Positions 1-10,659 are shown, numbered from the stretch's first letter. The stretch is DNA of 64,000 bases from Anisodus tanguticus (GCA_034509755.1 CM067561.1:2794646-2858645), one strand, 5' to 3'. The notes: a model not told the origin generated them from the sequence alone. Made by a program: numbers and translations.

Positions 1-792
1 CCAAGTGAAGCACCTCAAAGGGAAGGATAATATTCTTACAAATTTCCTATCCGGGCCGGATGAATTTTCAAAGATATTTGCATCGAACAAGGCAAGAAAA
101 TGAAATAACCAACTAGCCAAATCTTCATTCTTGCAAACTCACTAGGAGCGAGGTTCATCCGGGATAGCATATCGCCCATCGAAATTATTCGGAGAATTTG
201 TGGACCCGTTTGATACATCCATCCTTATTGAAAGAATGACTTTCTATTAGCTTCAAGTTTTCAAAAAATATAGAGGATCCATCCTTATGCCATTTGGAGT
301 CAATCTAGAATTCCCATTTTGTCATGTTTTCATAGCACTGGCCAATGATTTTCCACGTAAGCTATTATGGTTTTTCTCGTACATATGTCACCAGTATTAC
401 ATTTTTATGGAATTCTAGTGCGACATGTTCTAGGATCTTGACAAGATTGAAGTTGCTCTCCAAAAGTTTCTACGCAATGGTTTAAACCACAACGATATTG
501 GGTTCAATGCTTCCGAGATTCCTACGCAGAAAAGGTATTCATGTTACATCGGTTGGTAGAGATTATTGACGGAAAAGTCCATGCGCAACCAAATATTTCA
601 TTTTGGTGGAAATTCCCCGTCTCCAAATTGTCCTTAAAATATGAATACATCGAGGCACAGAGAATTATTTTTCGGTAAAATAAGTTTATTCCAAAGGAAA
701 TATGGCCAAAGGAGTGGGCGCGTTGGAAATACTCTGATAATTATCCCCACTGGGAAAATGTCCGACAAGTAGAAAAGGAATACTAAGTACCG
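1..792 (+). pseudogene. EPRV pol 3' end, first (partial) unit: RNase H tail and C-terminal region
   Basis: Positions 1-112 match the end of the RNase H domain seen complete in the next unit (2814-3032), including the stretch KHLKGKDN. From about 300 to 790 the sequence matches the C-terminal pol region better preserved at 9300-9531. Here it contains several stops and shifts, so no protein can be made. The product would have been the replication polyprotein of a plant pararetrovirus. The left part is cut by the window edge. The differences from the next unit within the first 200 bases (51-60, 84, 147-162, 190) are all at CAG trinucleotides. Confidence 0.75.
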
Positions 793-1144
793 TATGAAGT
801 CATCAGGGATGAATTCACACATGTTATCATAAGGATAAGATTAAACATTCCATCTCAAAATTCACAAAGAATGAAGCACAATGTACCGAAATCATCCAAC
901 AGAAAATGTTACTATACAAGGTCGTTGAAGAGGAGCCTAGACAACAAAGAGATCTTCAAGAAAAAGCATGATGCCAATTGGAGGATAGATGAAGGATACA
1001 CAAGCCCGCCATCAACACCATCAAACACTGCTCTACAGGATGATGCTTAATGATATGTGCAAGATTTTCACCACTTACCCACAAAAGTTTACTACCTATG
1101 CCAAAACAAATCTTCCTATAATATTATATTTCCTACCCCACTTT

Positions 1145-1350
1145 CACATGCTCACCACATGCTTGCACATGCTACCTAAAAGAAGACGAAAGCGGACCTC
1201 ACTTGCACATGCTACCACAGGGTGTCACATGCTTTACGGACCCTACTTGCACATGCTACCACATGGTGTCACATGTTTTTCCATGTATAAATTTCTATTT
1301 TCACATGCTTAGAATGTTGTTTTTCTTGTTTTATTAGGACCCTTCACATG
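1145..1350 (+). promoter_or_regulatory. CACATG repeat cluster upstream of the EPRV TATA box
   Basis: Ten copies of CACATG, most within CACATGCT, occur in about 205 bp immediately upstream of the TATA box. The same cluster recurs at about 4067-4272 and 6988-7193. The fourth, divergent unit (about 9907-10048) keeps only about three. The arrangement resembles an iterated upstream activating element. CACATG is an E-box-like core and a known binding core for several plant factor families, but function here is inferred. A 107-codon reading frame crosses this block in each unit and is not believed to be a gene. Confidence 0.55.
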
Positions 1351-1423
1351 TTTCGTGGGGCCGACCTTGTGTGATAAGTTTGTCATATAATATGGGTTTG
1401 TCTTGTAGTAGTTTTCCAACTCC

Positions 1424-1497
1424 TATATAAAGGAGGTTGTGTAGTACTTGGAAAAAAATCAAATAATCATCTTGTAATCTTTTCTTTGTTCAATAAA
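1424..1497 (+). promoter_or_regulatory. EPRV promoter TATA box and poly(A) signal, unit 1
   Basis: TATATAAAGG lies at 1424-1433 and AATAAA at 1492-1497. This compact order, a TATA box followed within 70 bp by a poly(A) signal, is the pararetrovirus arrangement in which one region serves as both promoter and terminator, giving a terminally redundant RNA. It sits between the pol 3' end and the leader, as expected. Confidence 0.75.
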
Positions 1498-1674
1498 TGG
1501 GTGCTTTCTAACATTCTCTCTTGTTCTTCTCTATGAAAGGCATGGAAAGGTTGGTCCTTAATTTAGTATAAGGTTAGAAAATATTGAGCAAGTTAACTTG
1601 CTACAAATACAATAGTTTTCCGAGTTATAAAAACTAATTATGTTAGTGGTGTAGAAATTTTTCCGACTTGAGTA

Positions 1675-1833
1675 GCTAGGCAAGCCGTCCTTAGGGATGT
1701 AGAAGTCAGCCTATTTGTAGGAAAAACTTTTGCATCTATGATCGAATTCTTTGTTTGACTAGCTTGGCAAGCCGTCCTTATGGATGCTGAAGCCAGGTTT
1801 ATGACAAGTCGTCCTTCGGGATGTTGAAGCCTA
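1675..1833 (+). repeat. Three iterated leader hairpins, unit 1
   Basis: Three copies of the pattern GTCC-N4-GGATG (inner stem cgtcc/ggatg with loops TTAG, TTAT and TTCG) lie at about 1684-1700, 1770-1786 and 1807-1823, each followed by GAAG(T/C)C. They occur in the transcribed leader downstream of the TATA box. Pararetrovirus leaders are commonly structured, but the role of these small hairpins is not known to me. Confidence 0.6.
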
Positions 1834-1862
1834 GTCCTCTCTTGTAAGAAAACTCTTATAGC

Positions 1863-3715
1863 TTGTACAAACAAGAGGTAACTGAACAAACAAGAGGTAA
1901 ACTCATATTAGTCTTAAACTACCAACCTCTTAACCATTTCCTCCAAGATGACAAATTCCCTATCCCAAATAAACTTACCCTTTTCTCACACGTAGCCAAA
2001 GCTAAATACTTCTCCAAGTTTGACCTTAAGTCTAGGTTTTGGCAATTGGGAATAAGCCGTGAAGAAAGGGGAAAATAGGGTGTTGCATACCCAACACCAC
2101 TTTCAATGGAAAGTCATGGCCTTTGGGTTAAAAACTTCACTCTCTCTATTCTAAAAGGCCATGATAAAAATATTTCAGCCCATCCTCTACACATCACTAG
2201 TTTGAATTAATGACATATTACTATTTAGTGATCTTTTGTGGAAAAGCACCTCAACTTGCTTCATCAATTCGGTGATCTAGTAAAGAAAAATGGAATCATG
2301 CTCTTAGCAAAAAAATTGTTCTTGGTAAAGGAGAAATTGATTTTCTAGGGATGCATTTTTTCATGGAGCATACACTCGGGGCCACACATTTGTCGGGAAC
2401 TACTCGAGTTTCCGGACACTAACATCACAACATAGCGACAAAGCAATTTTTAGGTGATTAATTATGTTCGAGATTTTATCCCTAATGTCTCTACATACAT
2501 TTCTACACTTACAAAAATGCTCAAGTTTGGGGGAAGGAACAAGATGAAGCAGTTCAAAAAATAAAAGAAATATCTAAAGAAGTCAAAGCCCTCTATATCC
2601 CCTTATACTGAAGGAAAATATTACAGATTGATGTCAGCAATGAATATTGGAGTGCGGTACTTTTGAAGAAAAGGATGACCAGCGAAAGATATGTGGATAT
2701 GCCAGTGGAAGGTTCAAAGATGTTGGACAACACTATCATTCCACATTCAAACAAATTCTTGCCGTGAAAAATGGAATTAAAATTAAATTTTTTATTTAAT
2801 TCACGTAGAATTTATGATCGAAATGGATATGAAAGCTTTCCCAAAGATGATCCAGATAAATGCAAAGATTATTCTAAATTCGAAATTTCTCAGATGGGCA
2901 CAGTGGTTCTCCCCTTACAAATTCCAAGTGAAGCACCTCAAAGGGAAGGATAATATTCTTACAAATTTCCTATCCAGGCCAGATGAATTTTCAAAGATAT
3001 TTGCATCAGAACAAGGCAAGAAAATGAAATAACCAACTAGCCAAATCTTCATTCTTGCAAACTCACTAGGAGCAGGTTCATCCAGGATAGCATATCGCCC
3101 ATCGAAATTATTCAGAGAATTTGTGGACCCGTTTGATACATCCATCCTTATTGAAAGAATGACTTTCTATTAGCTTCAAGTTTTCAAAAAATATAGAGGA
3201 TCCATCCTTATGCCATTTGGAGTCAATCTAGAATTCCCATTTTGTCATGTTTTCATAGCACTGGCCAATGATTTTCCACGTAAGCTATTATGGTTTTTCT
3301 CGTACATATGTCACCAGTATTACATTTTTATGGAATTCTAGTGCGACATGTTCTAGGATTTTGACAAGATTGAAGTTGCTCTCCAAAAGTTTCTGCAATG
3401 GTTTAAACCACAACGATATTTGGTTCAATGCTTCCGAGATTCCTACGCAGAAAAGGTATTCATGTTACATCGGTTGGTAGAGATTATTGACGGAAAAGTC
3501 CATGCGCAACCAAATATTTCATTTTGGTGGAAATTCCCCGTCTCCAAATTGTCCTTAAAATATGAATACATCGAGGCACAGAGAATTATTTTTCGGTAAA
3601 ATAAGTTTATTCCAAAGGAAATATGGCCAAAGGAGTGGGCGCGTTGGAAATACTCTGATAATTATCCCCTTTTGGGAAAATGTCCGACAAGTAGAAAAGG
3701 AATACTAAGTACCGT
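1863..3715 (+). pseudogene. EPRV reverse transcriptase-RNase H-pol C-terminus remnant, unit 1/2
   Basis: The open stretch 1863-2078 is reverse transcriptase fingers/palm, with FSKFDLKS visible. The domain continues to about 2400 through stops and frame changes. At the catalytic motif (about 2203-2214) the tyrosine codon reads as TGA and the first aspartate as Asn, so the enzyme is dead independently of the frameshifts. RNase H follows from about 2590 to 3032, then the pol C-terminal region to about 3715. The remnant starts at the deletion joint with the leader, so protease and everything upstream are absent. It cannot be translated as one protein. Confidence 0.85.
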
Positions 3716-4345
3716 ATGAAGTCATCAGGGATGAATTCACACATGTTATCATAAGGATAAGATTAAACATTCCATCTCAAAATTCACAAAGAATGAAGCA
3801 CAATGTACCGAAATCATCCAACAGAAAATGTTACTATACAAGGTCGTTGAAGAGGAGCCTAGACAACAAAGAGATCTTCAAGAAAAAGCATGATGCCAAT
3901 TGGAGGATAGATGAAGGATACACAAGCCCGCCATCAACACCATCAAACAACGCTCTACGGGATGATGCTTAATGATATGTGCAAGATTTTCACCACTTAC
4001 CCACAAAAGTTTACTACCTATGCCAAAACAAATCTTCCTATAATATTATATTTCCTACCCCACTTTCACATGCTCACCACATGCTTGCACATGCTACCTA
4101 AAAGAAGACGAAAGCGGACCTCACTTGCACATGCTACCACAGGGTGTCACATGCTTTACGGACCCTACTTGCACATGCTACCACATGGTGTCACATGTTT
4201 TTCCATGTATAAATTTCTATTTTCACATGCTTAGAATGTTGTTTTTCTTGTTTTATTAGGACCCTTCACATGTTTCGTGGGGCCGACCTTGTGTGATAAG
4301 TTTGTCATATAATATGGGTTTGTCTTGTAGTAGTTTTCCAACTCC

Positions 4346-4419
4346 TATATAAAGGAGGTTGTGTAGTACTTGGAAAAAAATCAAATAATCATCTTGTAAT
4401 CTTTTCTTTGTTCAATAAA
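4346..4419 (+). promoter_or_regulatory. EPRV promoter TATA box and poly(A) signal, unit 2
   Basis: TATATAAAGG lies at 4346-4355 and AATAAA at 4414-4419, exactly 2922 bp after the first unit's pair. The surrounding leader and upstream sequence are nearly identical to unit 1. Confidence 0.75.
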
Positions 4420-4596
4420 TGGGTGCTTTCTAACATTCTCTCTTGTTCTTCTCTATGAAAGGCATGGAAAGGTTGGTCCTTAATTTAGTATAAGGTTAGA
4501 AAATATTGAGCAAGTTAACTTGCTACAAATACAATAGTTTTCCGAGTTATAAAAACTAATTATGTTAGTGGTGTAGAAATTTTTCCGACTTGAGTA

Positions 4597-4757
4597 GCTA
4601 GGCAAGCCGTCCTTAGGGATGTAGAAGTCAGCCTATTTGTAGGAAAAACTTTTGCATCTATGATCGAATTTACTGTTTGACTAGCTTGGCAAGCCGTCCT
4701 TATGGATCTTTGAAGCCGTGTTTATGACAAGTCGTCCTTCGGGATGTTGAAGCCTAG
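4597..4757 (+). repeat. Three iterated leader hairpins, unit 2
   Basis: This is the same three-hairpin block as in unit 1. The second hairpin is altered (ggatctttgaagcc in place of ggatgctgaagcc), a change located at a CTG trinucleotide. The third keeps its TTCG loop on a five-base stem. Confidence 0.55.
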
Positions 4758-4785
4758 TCCTCTCTTGTAAGAAAACTCTTATAGC

Positions 4786-6640
4786 TTGTACAAACAAGAG
4801 GTAACTGAACAAACAAGAGGTAAACTCATATTAGTCTTAAACTACCAACCTCTTAACCATTTCCTCCAAGATGACAAATTCCCTATCCCAAATAAACTTA
4901 CCCTTTTCTCACACGTAGCCAAAGCTAAATACTTCTCCAAGTTTGACCTTAAGTCTAGGTTTTGGCAATTGGGAATAAGCCGTGAAGAAAGGGGAAAATA
5001 GGGTGTTGCATACCCAACACCACTTTCAATGGAAAGTCATGGCCTTTGGGTTAAAAACTTCACTCTCTCTATTCTAAAAGGCCATGATAAAAATATTTCA
5101 GCCCATCCTCTACACATCACTAGTTTGAATTAATGACATATTACTATTTAGTGATACTGTGGAAAAGCACCTCAACTTGCTTCATCAATTTGGTGATCTA
5201 GTAAAGAAAAATGGAATCATGCTCTTAGCAAAAAAATTGTTCTTGGTAATGGAGAAATTGATTTTCTAGGGATGCATTTTTTCATGGAGCATACAGCTCG
5301 GGGCCACACATTTGTCAGGAACTACTCGAGTTTCCAGACACTAACATCACAACATAGCAGCTCCAGCAATTTTTAGGTGATTAATTATGTTCGAGATTTT
5401 ATCCCTAATGTCTCTACATACATTTCTACACTTACAAAAATGCTCAAGTTTGGGGGAAGGAACAAGATGAAGCAGTTCAAAAAATAAAAGAAATATCTAA
5501 AGAAGTCAAAGCCCTCTATATCCCCTTATATCGAAGGAAAATATTACTGATTGATGTCGCAATGAATATTGGAGTGCGGTACTTTTGAAGAAAAGGATGA
5601 CCAGCGAAAGATATGTGGATATGCCAGTGGAAGGTTCAAAGATGTTGGACAACACTATCATTCCACATTCAAACAAATTCTTGCCGTGAAAAATGGAATT
5701 AAAATTAAAATTTTTATTTAATTCACGTAGAATTTATGATCGAAATGGATATGAAAGCTTTCCCAAAGATGATCCAGATAAATGCAAAGATTATTCTAAA
5801 TTCGAAATTTCTCAGATGGGCACAGTGGTTCTCCCCTTACAAATTCCAAGTGAAGCACCTCAAAGGGAAGGATAATATTCTTACAAATTTCCTATCCAGG
5901 CCAGATGAATTTTCAAAGATATTTGCATCAGAACAAGGCAAGAAAATGAAATAACCAACTAGCCAAATCTTCATGCTTGCAAACTCACTAGGAGCAGGTT
6001 CATCCAGGATAGCAAATCGCCCATCGAAATTATTCAGAGAATTTGTGGACCCGTTTGATACATCCATCCTTATTGAAAGAATGACTTTCTATTAGCTTCA
6101 AGTTTTCAAAAAATATAGAGGATCCATCCTTATGCCATTTGGAGTCAATCTAGAATTCCCATTTTGTCATGTTTTCATAGCACTGGCCAATGATTTTCCA
6201 CGTAAGCTATTATGGTTTTTCTCGTACATATGTCACTAGTATTACATTTTTATGAAATTCTAGTGCGACATGTTCTAGGATTTTGACAAGATTGAAGTTG
6301 CTCTCCAAATGTTTCTGCAATGGTTTAAACCACAACGATATTTGGTTCAATGCTTCCGAGATTCCTACGCAGAAAAGGTATTCATGTTACATCGGTTGGT
6401 AGAGATTATTGACGGAAAAGTCCATGCGCAACCAAATATTTCATTTTGGTGGAAATTCCCCGTCTCCAAATTGTCCTTAAAATATGAATACATCGAGGCA
6501 CAGAGAATTATTTTTCGGTAAAATAAGTTTATTCCAAAGGAAATATGGCCAAAGGAGTGGGCGCGTTGGAAATACTCTGATAATTATCCCCACTGGGAAA
6601 ATGTCCGACAAGTAGAAAAGGAATACTAAGTACCGTATGA
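4786..6640 (+). pseudogene. EPRV reverse transcriptase-RNase H-pol C-terminus remnant, unit 2/3
   Basis: This is collinear with 1863-3715. The reverse transcriptase stretch is open from 4786 to 5001 and then broken, with the same stop and Asn at the catalytic motif. RNase H ends at about 5954. The pol C-terminal region has one longer open stretch at 6309-6521 that includes GKVHAQ and FWWKFP, matching 9304-9531 in the divergent unit. Sharing the same lesions with the neighbouring units shows that these arose before amplification. Confidence 0.85.
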
Positions 6641-7266
6641 AGTCATCAGGGATGAATTCACACATGTTATCATAAGGATAAGATTAAACATTCCATCTCA
6701 AAATTCACAAAGAATGAAGCACAATGTACCGAAATCATCCAACAGAAAATGTTACTATACAAGGTCGTTGAAGAGGAGCCTAGACAACAAAGAGATCTTC
6801 AAGAAAAAGCATGATGCCAATTGGAGGATAGATGAAGGATACACAAGCCCGCCATCAACACCATCAAACACTGCTCTACAGGATGATGCTTAATGATATG
6901 TGCAAGATTTTCACCACTTACCCACAAAAGTTTACTACCTATGCCAAAACAAATCTTCCTATAATATTATATTTCCTACCCCACTTTCACATGCTCACCA
7001 CATGCTTGCACATGCTACCTAAAAGAAGACGAAAGCGGACCTCACTTGCACATGCTACCACGGGGTGTCACATGCTTTACGGACCCTACTTGCACATGCT
7101 ACCACATGGTGTCACATGTTTTTCCATGTATAAATTTCTATTTTCACATGCTTAGAATGTTGTTTTTCTTGTTTTATTAGGACCCTTCACATGTTTCGTG
7201 GGGCCGACCTTGTGTGATAAGTTTGTCATATAATATGGGTTTGTCTTGTAGTAGTTTTCCAACTCC

Positions 7267-7340
7267 TATATAAAGGAGGTTGTGTAGTACTTGGAAAAAA
7301 ATCAAATAATCATCTTGTAATCTTTTCTTTGTTCAATAAA
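7267..7340 (+). promoter_or_regulatory. EPRV promoter TATA box and poly(A) signal, unit 3
   Basis: TATATAAAGG lies at 7267-7276 and AATAAA at 7335-7340, in the same context as the two earlier units. Confidence 0.75.
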
Positions 7341-7515
7341 TGGGTGCTTTCTAACATTCTCTCTTGTTCTTCTCTTTGAAAGGCATGGAAAGGTTGGTCC
7401 TTAATTTAGTATAAGGTTAGAAAATATTGAGCAAGTTAACTTGCTACAAATACAATAGTTTTCCGAGTTATAAAAACTAATTATGTTAGTGGTGTAGAAA
7501 TTTTTCCGACTTGAG

Positions 7516-7673
7516 TAGCTAGGCAAGCCGTCCTTAGGGATGTAGAAGTCACCTATTTGTAGGAAAAACTTTTGCATCTATGATCGAATTTACTGTTTGA
7601 CTAGCTTGGCAAGCCGTCCTTATGGATGCTGAAGCCAGGTTTATGACAAGTCGTCCTTCGGGATGTTGAAGCC
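7516..7673 (+). repeat. Three iterated leader hairpins, unit 3
   Basis: This is the same block as unit 1 with loops TTAG, TTAT and TTCG. A base is missing at the CAG after the first hairpin (gtcacc for gtcagcc). Confidence 0.55.
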
Positions 7674-7704
7674 TAGTCCTCTCTTGTAAGAAAACTCTTA
7701 TAGC

Positions 7705-9531
7705 TTGTACAAACAAGAGGTAACTGAACAAACAAGAGGTAAACTCATATTAGTCTTAAACTACCAACCTCTTAACCATTTCCTCCAAGATGACAAATTC
7801 CCTATCCCAAATAAACTTACCCTTTTCTCACACGTAGCCAAAGCTAAATACTTCTCCAAGTTTGACCTTAAGTCTAGGTTTTGGCAATTGGGAATAAGCC
7901 GTGAAGAAAGGGGAAAATAGGGTGTTGCATACCCAACACCACTTTCAATGGAAAGTCATGGCCTTTGGGTTAAAAACTTCACTCTCTCTATTCTAAAAGG
8001 CCATGATAAAAATATTTCAGCCCATCCTCTACACATCACTAGTTTGAATTAATGACATATTACTATTTAGTGATACTGTGGAAAAGCACCTCAACTTGCT
8101 TCATCAATTCGGTGATCTAGTAAAGAAAAATGGAATCATGCTCTTAGCAAAAAAATTGTTCTTGGTAAAGGAGAAATTGATTTTCTAGGGATGCATTTTT
8201 TCATGGAGCATACAGCTCGGGGCCACACATTTGTCAGGAACTACTCGAGTTTCCAGACACTAACATCACAACATAGCAGCTCCAGCAATTTTTAGGTGAT
8301 TAATTATGTTCGAGATTTTATCCCTAATGTCTCTACATACATTTCTAAACTTACAAAAATGCTCAAGTTTGGGGGAAGGAACAAGATGAAGCAGTTCAAA
8401 AAATAAAAGAAATATCTAAAGAAGTCAAAGCCCTCTATATCCCCTTATACTGAAGGAAAATATTACAGATTGATGTCAGCAATGAATATTGGAGTGCGGT
8501 ACTTTTGAAGAAAAGGATGACCAGCAAAAGATATGTGGATATGCCAGTGGAAGGTTCAAAGATGTTGGACAACACTATCATTCCACATTCAAACAAATTC
8601 TTGCCGTGAAAAATGGAATTAAAATTAAAATTTTTATTTAATTCACGTAGAATTTATGATCGAAATGGATATGAAAGCTTTCCCAAAGATGATCCGGATA
8701 AATGCAAAGATTATTCTAAATTCGAAATTTCTCGGATGGGCACAAGTGGTTCTCCCCTTACAAATTCCAAGTGAAGCACCTCAAAGGGAAGGATAATATT
8801 CTTACAAATTTCCTATCCAGGCCAGATGAATTTTCAAAGATATTTGCATCAGAACAAGGCAAGAAAATGAAATAACCAACTAGCCAAATCTTCATGCTTG
8901 CAAACTCACTAGGAGCAGGTTCATCCAGGATAGCAAATCGCCCATCGAAATTATTCAGAGAATTTGTGGACCCGTTTGATACATCCATCCTTATTGAAAG
9001 AATGACTTTCTATTAGCTTCAAGTTTTCAAAAAATATAGAGGATCCATCCTTATGCCATTTGGAGTCAATCTAGAATTCCCATTCTGTCATGTTTTCATA
9101 GCACTGCCCAATGATTTTCCACATGAGCTATTATGGTTTTTCTCGTACCTGTATCACAGTATTACATTTTTATGGAATTCCAGTGCGACATGTTCTGGGA
9201 TTTTGACAAGATCGAACCTGCTCTCCGAAAGTTTCTACAATAGTTTAAACCATGAAGATATTGGGTTCTATGCTTCCGACATTCCGACACAATAAAGGTA
9301 TTCATGGTTCATCGGTCGGTAAAGATTATTGATGGAAAAGTCCATGCGCAGTCGGATTTTTCATTTTGGTGGAAATTCCCCATCTCCATATTGTCCTTAA
9401 AAGATGAATACAACGAGGTGCAGAGAATTATTTTCCAGCAAAATAACTGCATTCCAAAGGAGATATGGCCAAAGGAGTGGGCGCGTTGGAAATACACTGA
9501 TAATTATCCCCACTGGGAAAAAGTTCGATAA
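7705..9531 (+). pseudogene. EPRV reverse transcriptase-RNase H-pol C-terminus remnant, unit 3 into divergent unit 4
   Basis: The reverse transcriptase opens at 7705-7920 and decays as in the other units. RNase H ends at about 8873. Up to about 9084 the sequence follows the array consensus. Beyond that it becomes a different, older-looking version, with the pol C-terminal region open at 9304-9531 (GKVHAQ, FWWKFP, IPKEIWP visible). The change of identity inside a continuous reading order marks the edge of the amplified or homogenised block. Confidence 0.8.
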
Positions 9532-10122
9532 GTAGTAAAGGAATACAAAGTACTGTATGAAGTCATCAGGGATGAAGTTACGCAGGCTATCACAAGGATA
9601 AGATTAAATATTCCATCTTAGAGTTCACAAAGAATGGAGCACGATGTACCGGAATCATCCAGCAAAAAATGTTACGACACAATGTCATTGAAGAGGAGCC
9701 TAGACAACAAATAGAGCTTCAAGAAAAAGCATGGCACCAATTGGTGGATAGATGAAGGATACACAAACACTCCATCAACACCATCAAACAGTGCTCCATC
9801 GGATGATGCTTAATGATGTGTGCAAGATTTTCACCACTTACCCACAAAATTTTACTACCCATGCAAAAATATATCTTCCTATAATATTATATTTCCTACC
9901 CAACTTTCACATGCTACCATATGTATATATCTCTAAGGAACCCACTTGAACATGCTACCACATGGTGTCACATACTTTTCCATGTATATATTTCCATTTT
10001 TACATGCTTAGGATGTTGTTTTTCTCTTTTTATTAGGACCCTTCACATGTTTCATGGGGTACACTTTATGTGATAAATTTTCCTTGTAATATAGGTTTGT
10101 CTTGTAGTAGTCTTCCTACTGC

Positions 10123-10195
10123 TATATAAAGGAGGCTACGTAGTACTTGGAAGACTATCAATACTCATCGTGTAATCTTTTCTTTGTTCAATAAA
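10123..10195 (+). promoter_or_regulatory. EPRV promoter TATA box and poly(A) signal, divergent unit 4
   Basis: TATATAAAGG lies at 10123-10132 and AATAAA at 10190-10195. Spacing is preserved although flanking bases differ from the array, which supports functional constraint before integration. Confidence 0.75.
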
Positions 10196-10370
10196 TGAGT
10201 GCTTTCTAAATTTTTCTCTTGTTCTTCTCTTCGAATGGCATGGAAATATTGGTCTTAAATTTAGTATAAGGTTAGAAAATATTGAGCAAGTTAACTTGCT
10301 ATAAATACAAAAGTTTTTCGAGTTATAACAGCTAAATATGTTAGTAGTGTAGAAGTTTTTCCGAGTTGAG

Positions 10371-10529
10371 TAGCTTGGCAAGCTGTCCTTAGGGATGTAG
10401 AAGCCAACCCATTGTAGGAAAAACTTTTGCATCTATGATCAATTTATTGTTCGACTAGCTTGGCAAGCCATCCTTATGGATGTTGAAGCCAGGTTTGTGG
10501 CAAGGTATCCTTCAGGATGTTGACGCCCA
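10371..10529 (+). repeat. Three iterated leader hairpins, divergent unit 4
   Basis: The hairpins read TGTCC-TTAG-GGATG, CATCC-TTAT-GGATG and TATCC-TTCA-GGATG. Each is enclosed by an outer GGC/GCC pair, extended to TTGGC/GCCAA in the first. Relative to the array the stem bases differ but pairing is largely kept (G-U to A-U in the second), which is a small covariation signal. Confidence 0.6.
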
Positions 10530-10607
10530 GTCATCCCTTGTAGGAAAACTTTTGTAGCTTGTGGTCTTACTGTCTTGCATTCTATTTCCTCGCCCTTTCT
10601 ACCTCTT

Positions 10608-10620
10608 TCGTATCAGAGCT
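10608..10620 (+). promoter_or_regulatory. Degenerate tRNA-Met primer-binding site
   Basis: TATCAGAGC, preceded by TCG rather than TGG, lies about 455 bases after the probable transcription start. It matches the canonical TGGTATCAGAGC of plant pararetroviruses except near the 5' edge. This site is the part deleted from the three array units. Confidence 0.65.
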
Positions 10621-10659
10621 AGATTCATCTTTTCGAATTGAGGAGTGGTTTAGTAAAAT

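Larger units (their letters stand above)
1..9084 (+). repeat. Tandem array of internally deleted endogenous pararetrovirus units
   Basis: The same segment recurs at 1, 2924, 5846 and 8767, giving periods of 2923, 2922 and 2921 bp in head-to-tail orientation. Each unit reads RNase H end, pol C-terminal region, CACATG cluster, TATA box with poly(A) signal, leader with three small hairpins, then directly reverse transcriptase and RNase H. The movement protein, coat protein, protease and tRNA primer site are missing from every unit, and the leader-to-RT joint is identical (about 1866, 4789 and 7708). This shows that one deleted form was amplified. Identity is very high until about 9084, after which the fourth unit differs by frequent substitutions. 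The window starts inside a unit, so the array may extend further left. Assignment to a florendovirus/petuvirus-like caulimovirid is by recognised domain style, not by a search. Confidence 0.9.

Noticed and set aside
989..1312. 107-codon open frames at 989, 3911 and 6832, conserved in all array units
   Set aside because: They overlap the CACATG cluster just upstream of the TATA box, have a composition forced by the repeated motif and no recognised homology. Conservation follows from the recent amplification.
2915..3145. Reverse-strand 76-codon frames in each array unit
   Set aside because: Antisense shadow of the RNase H end.
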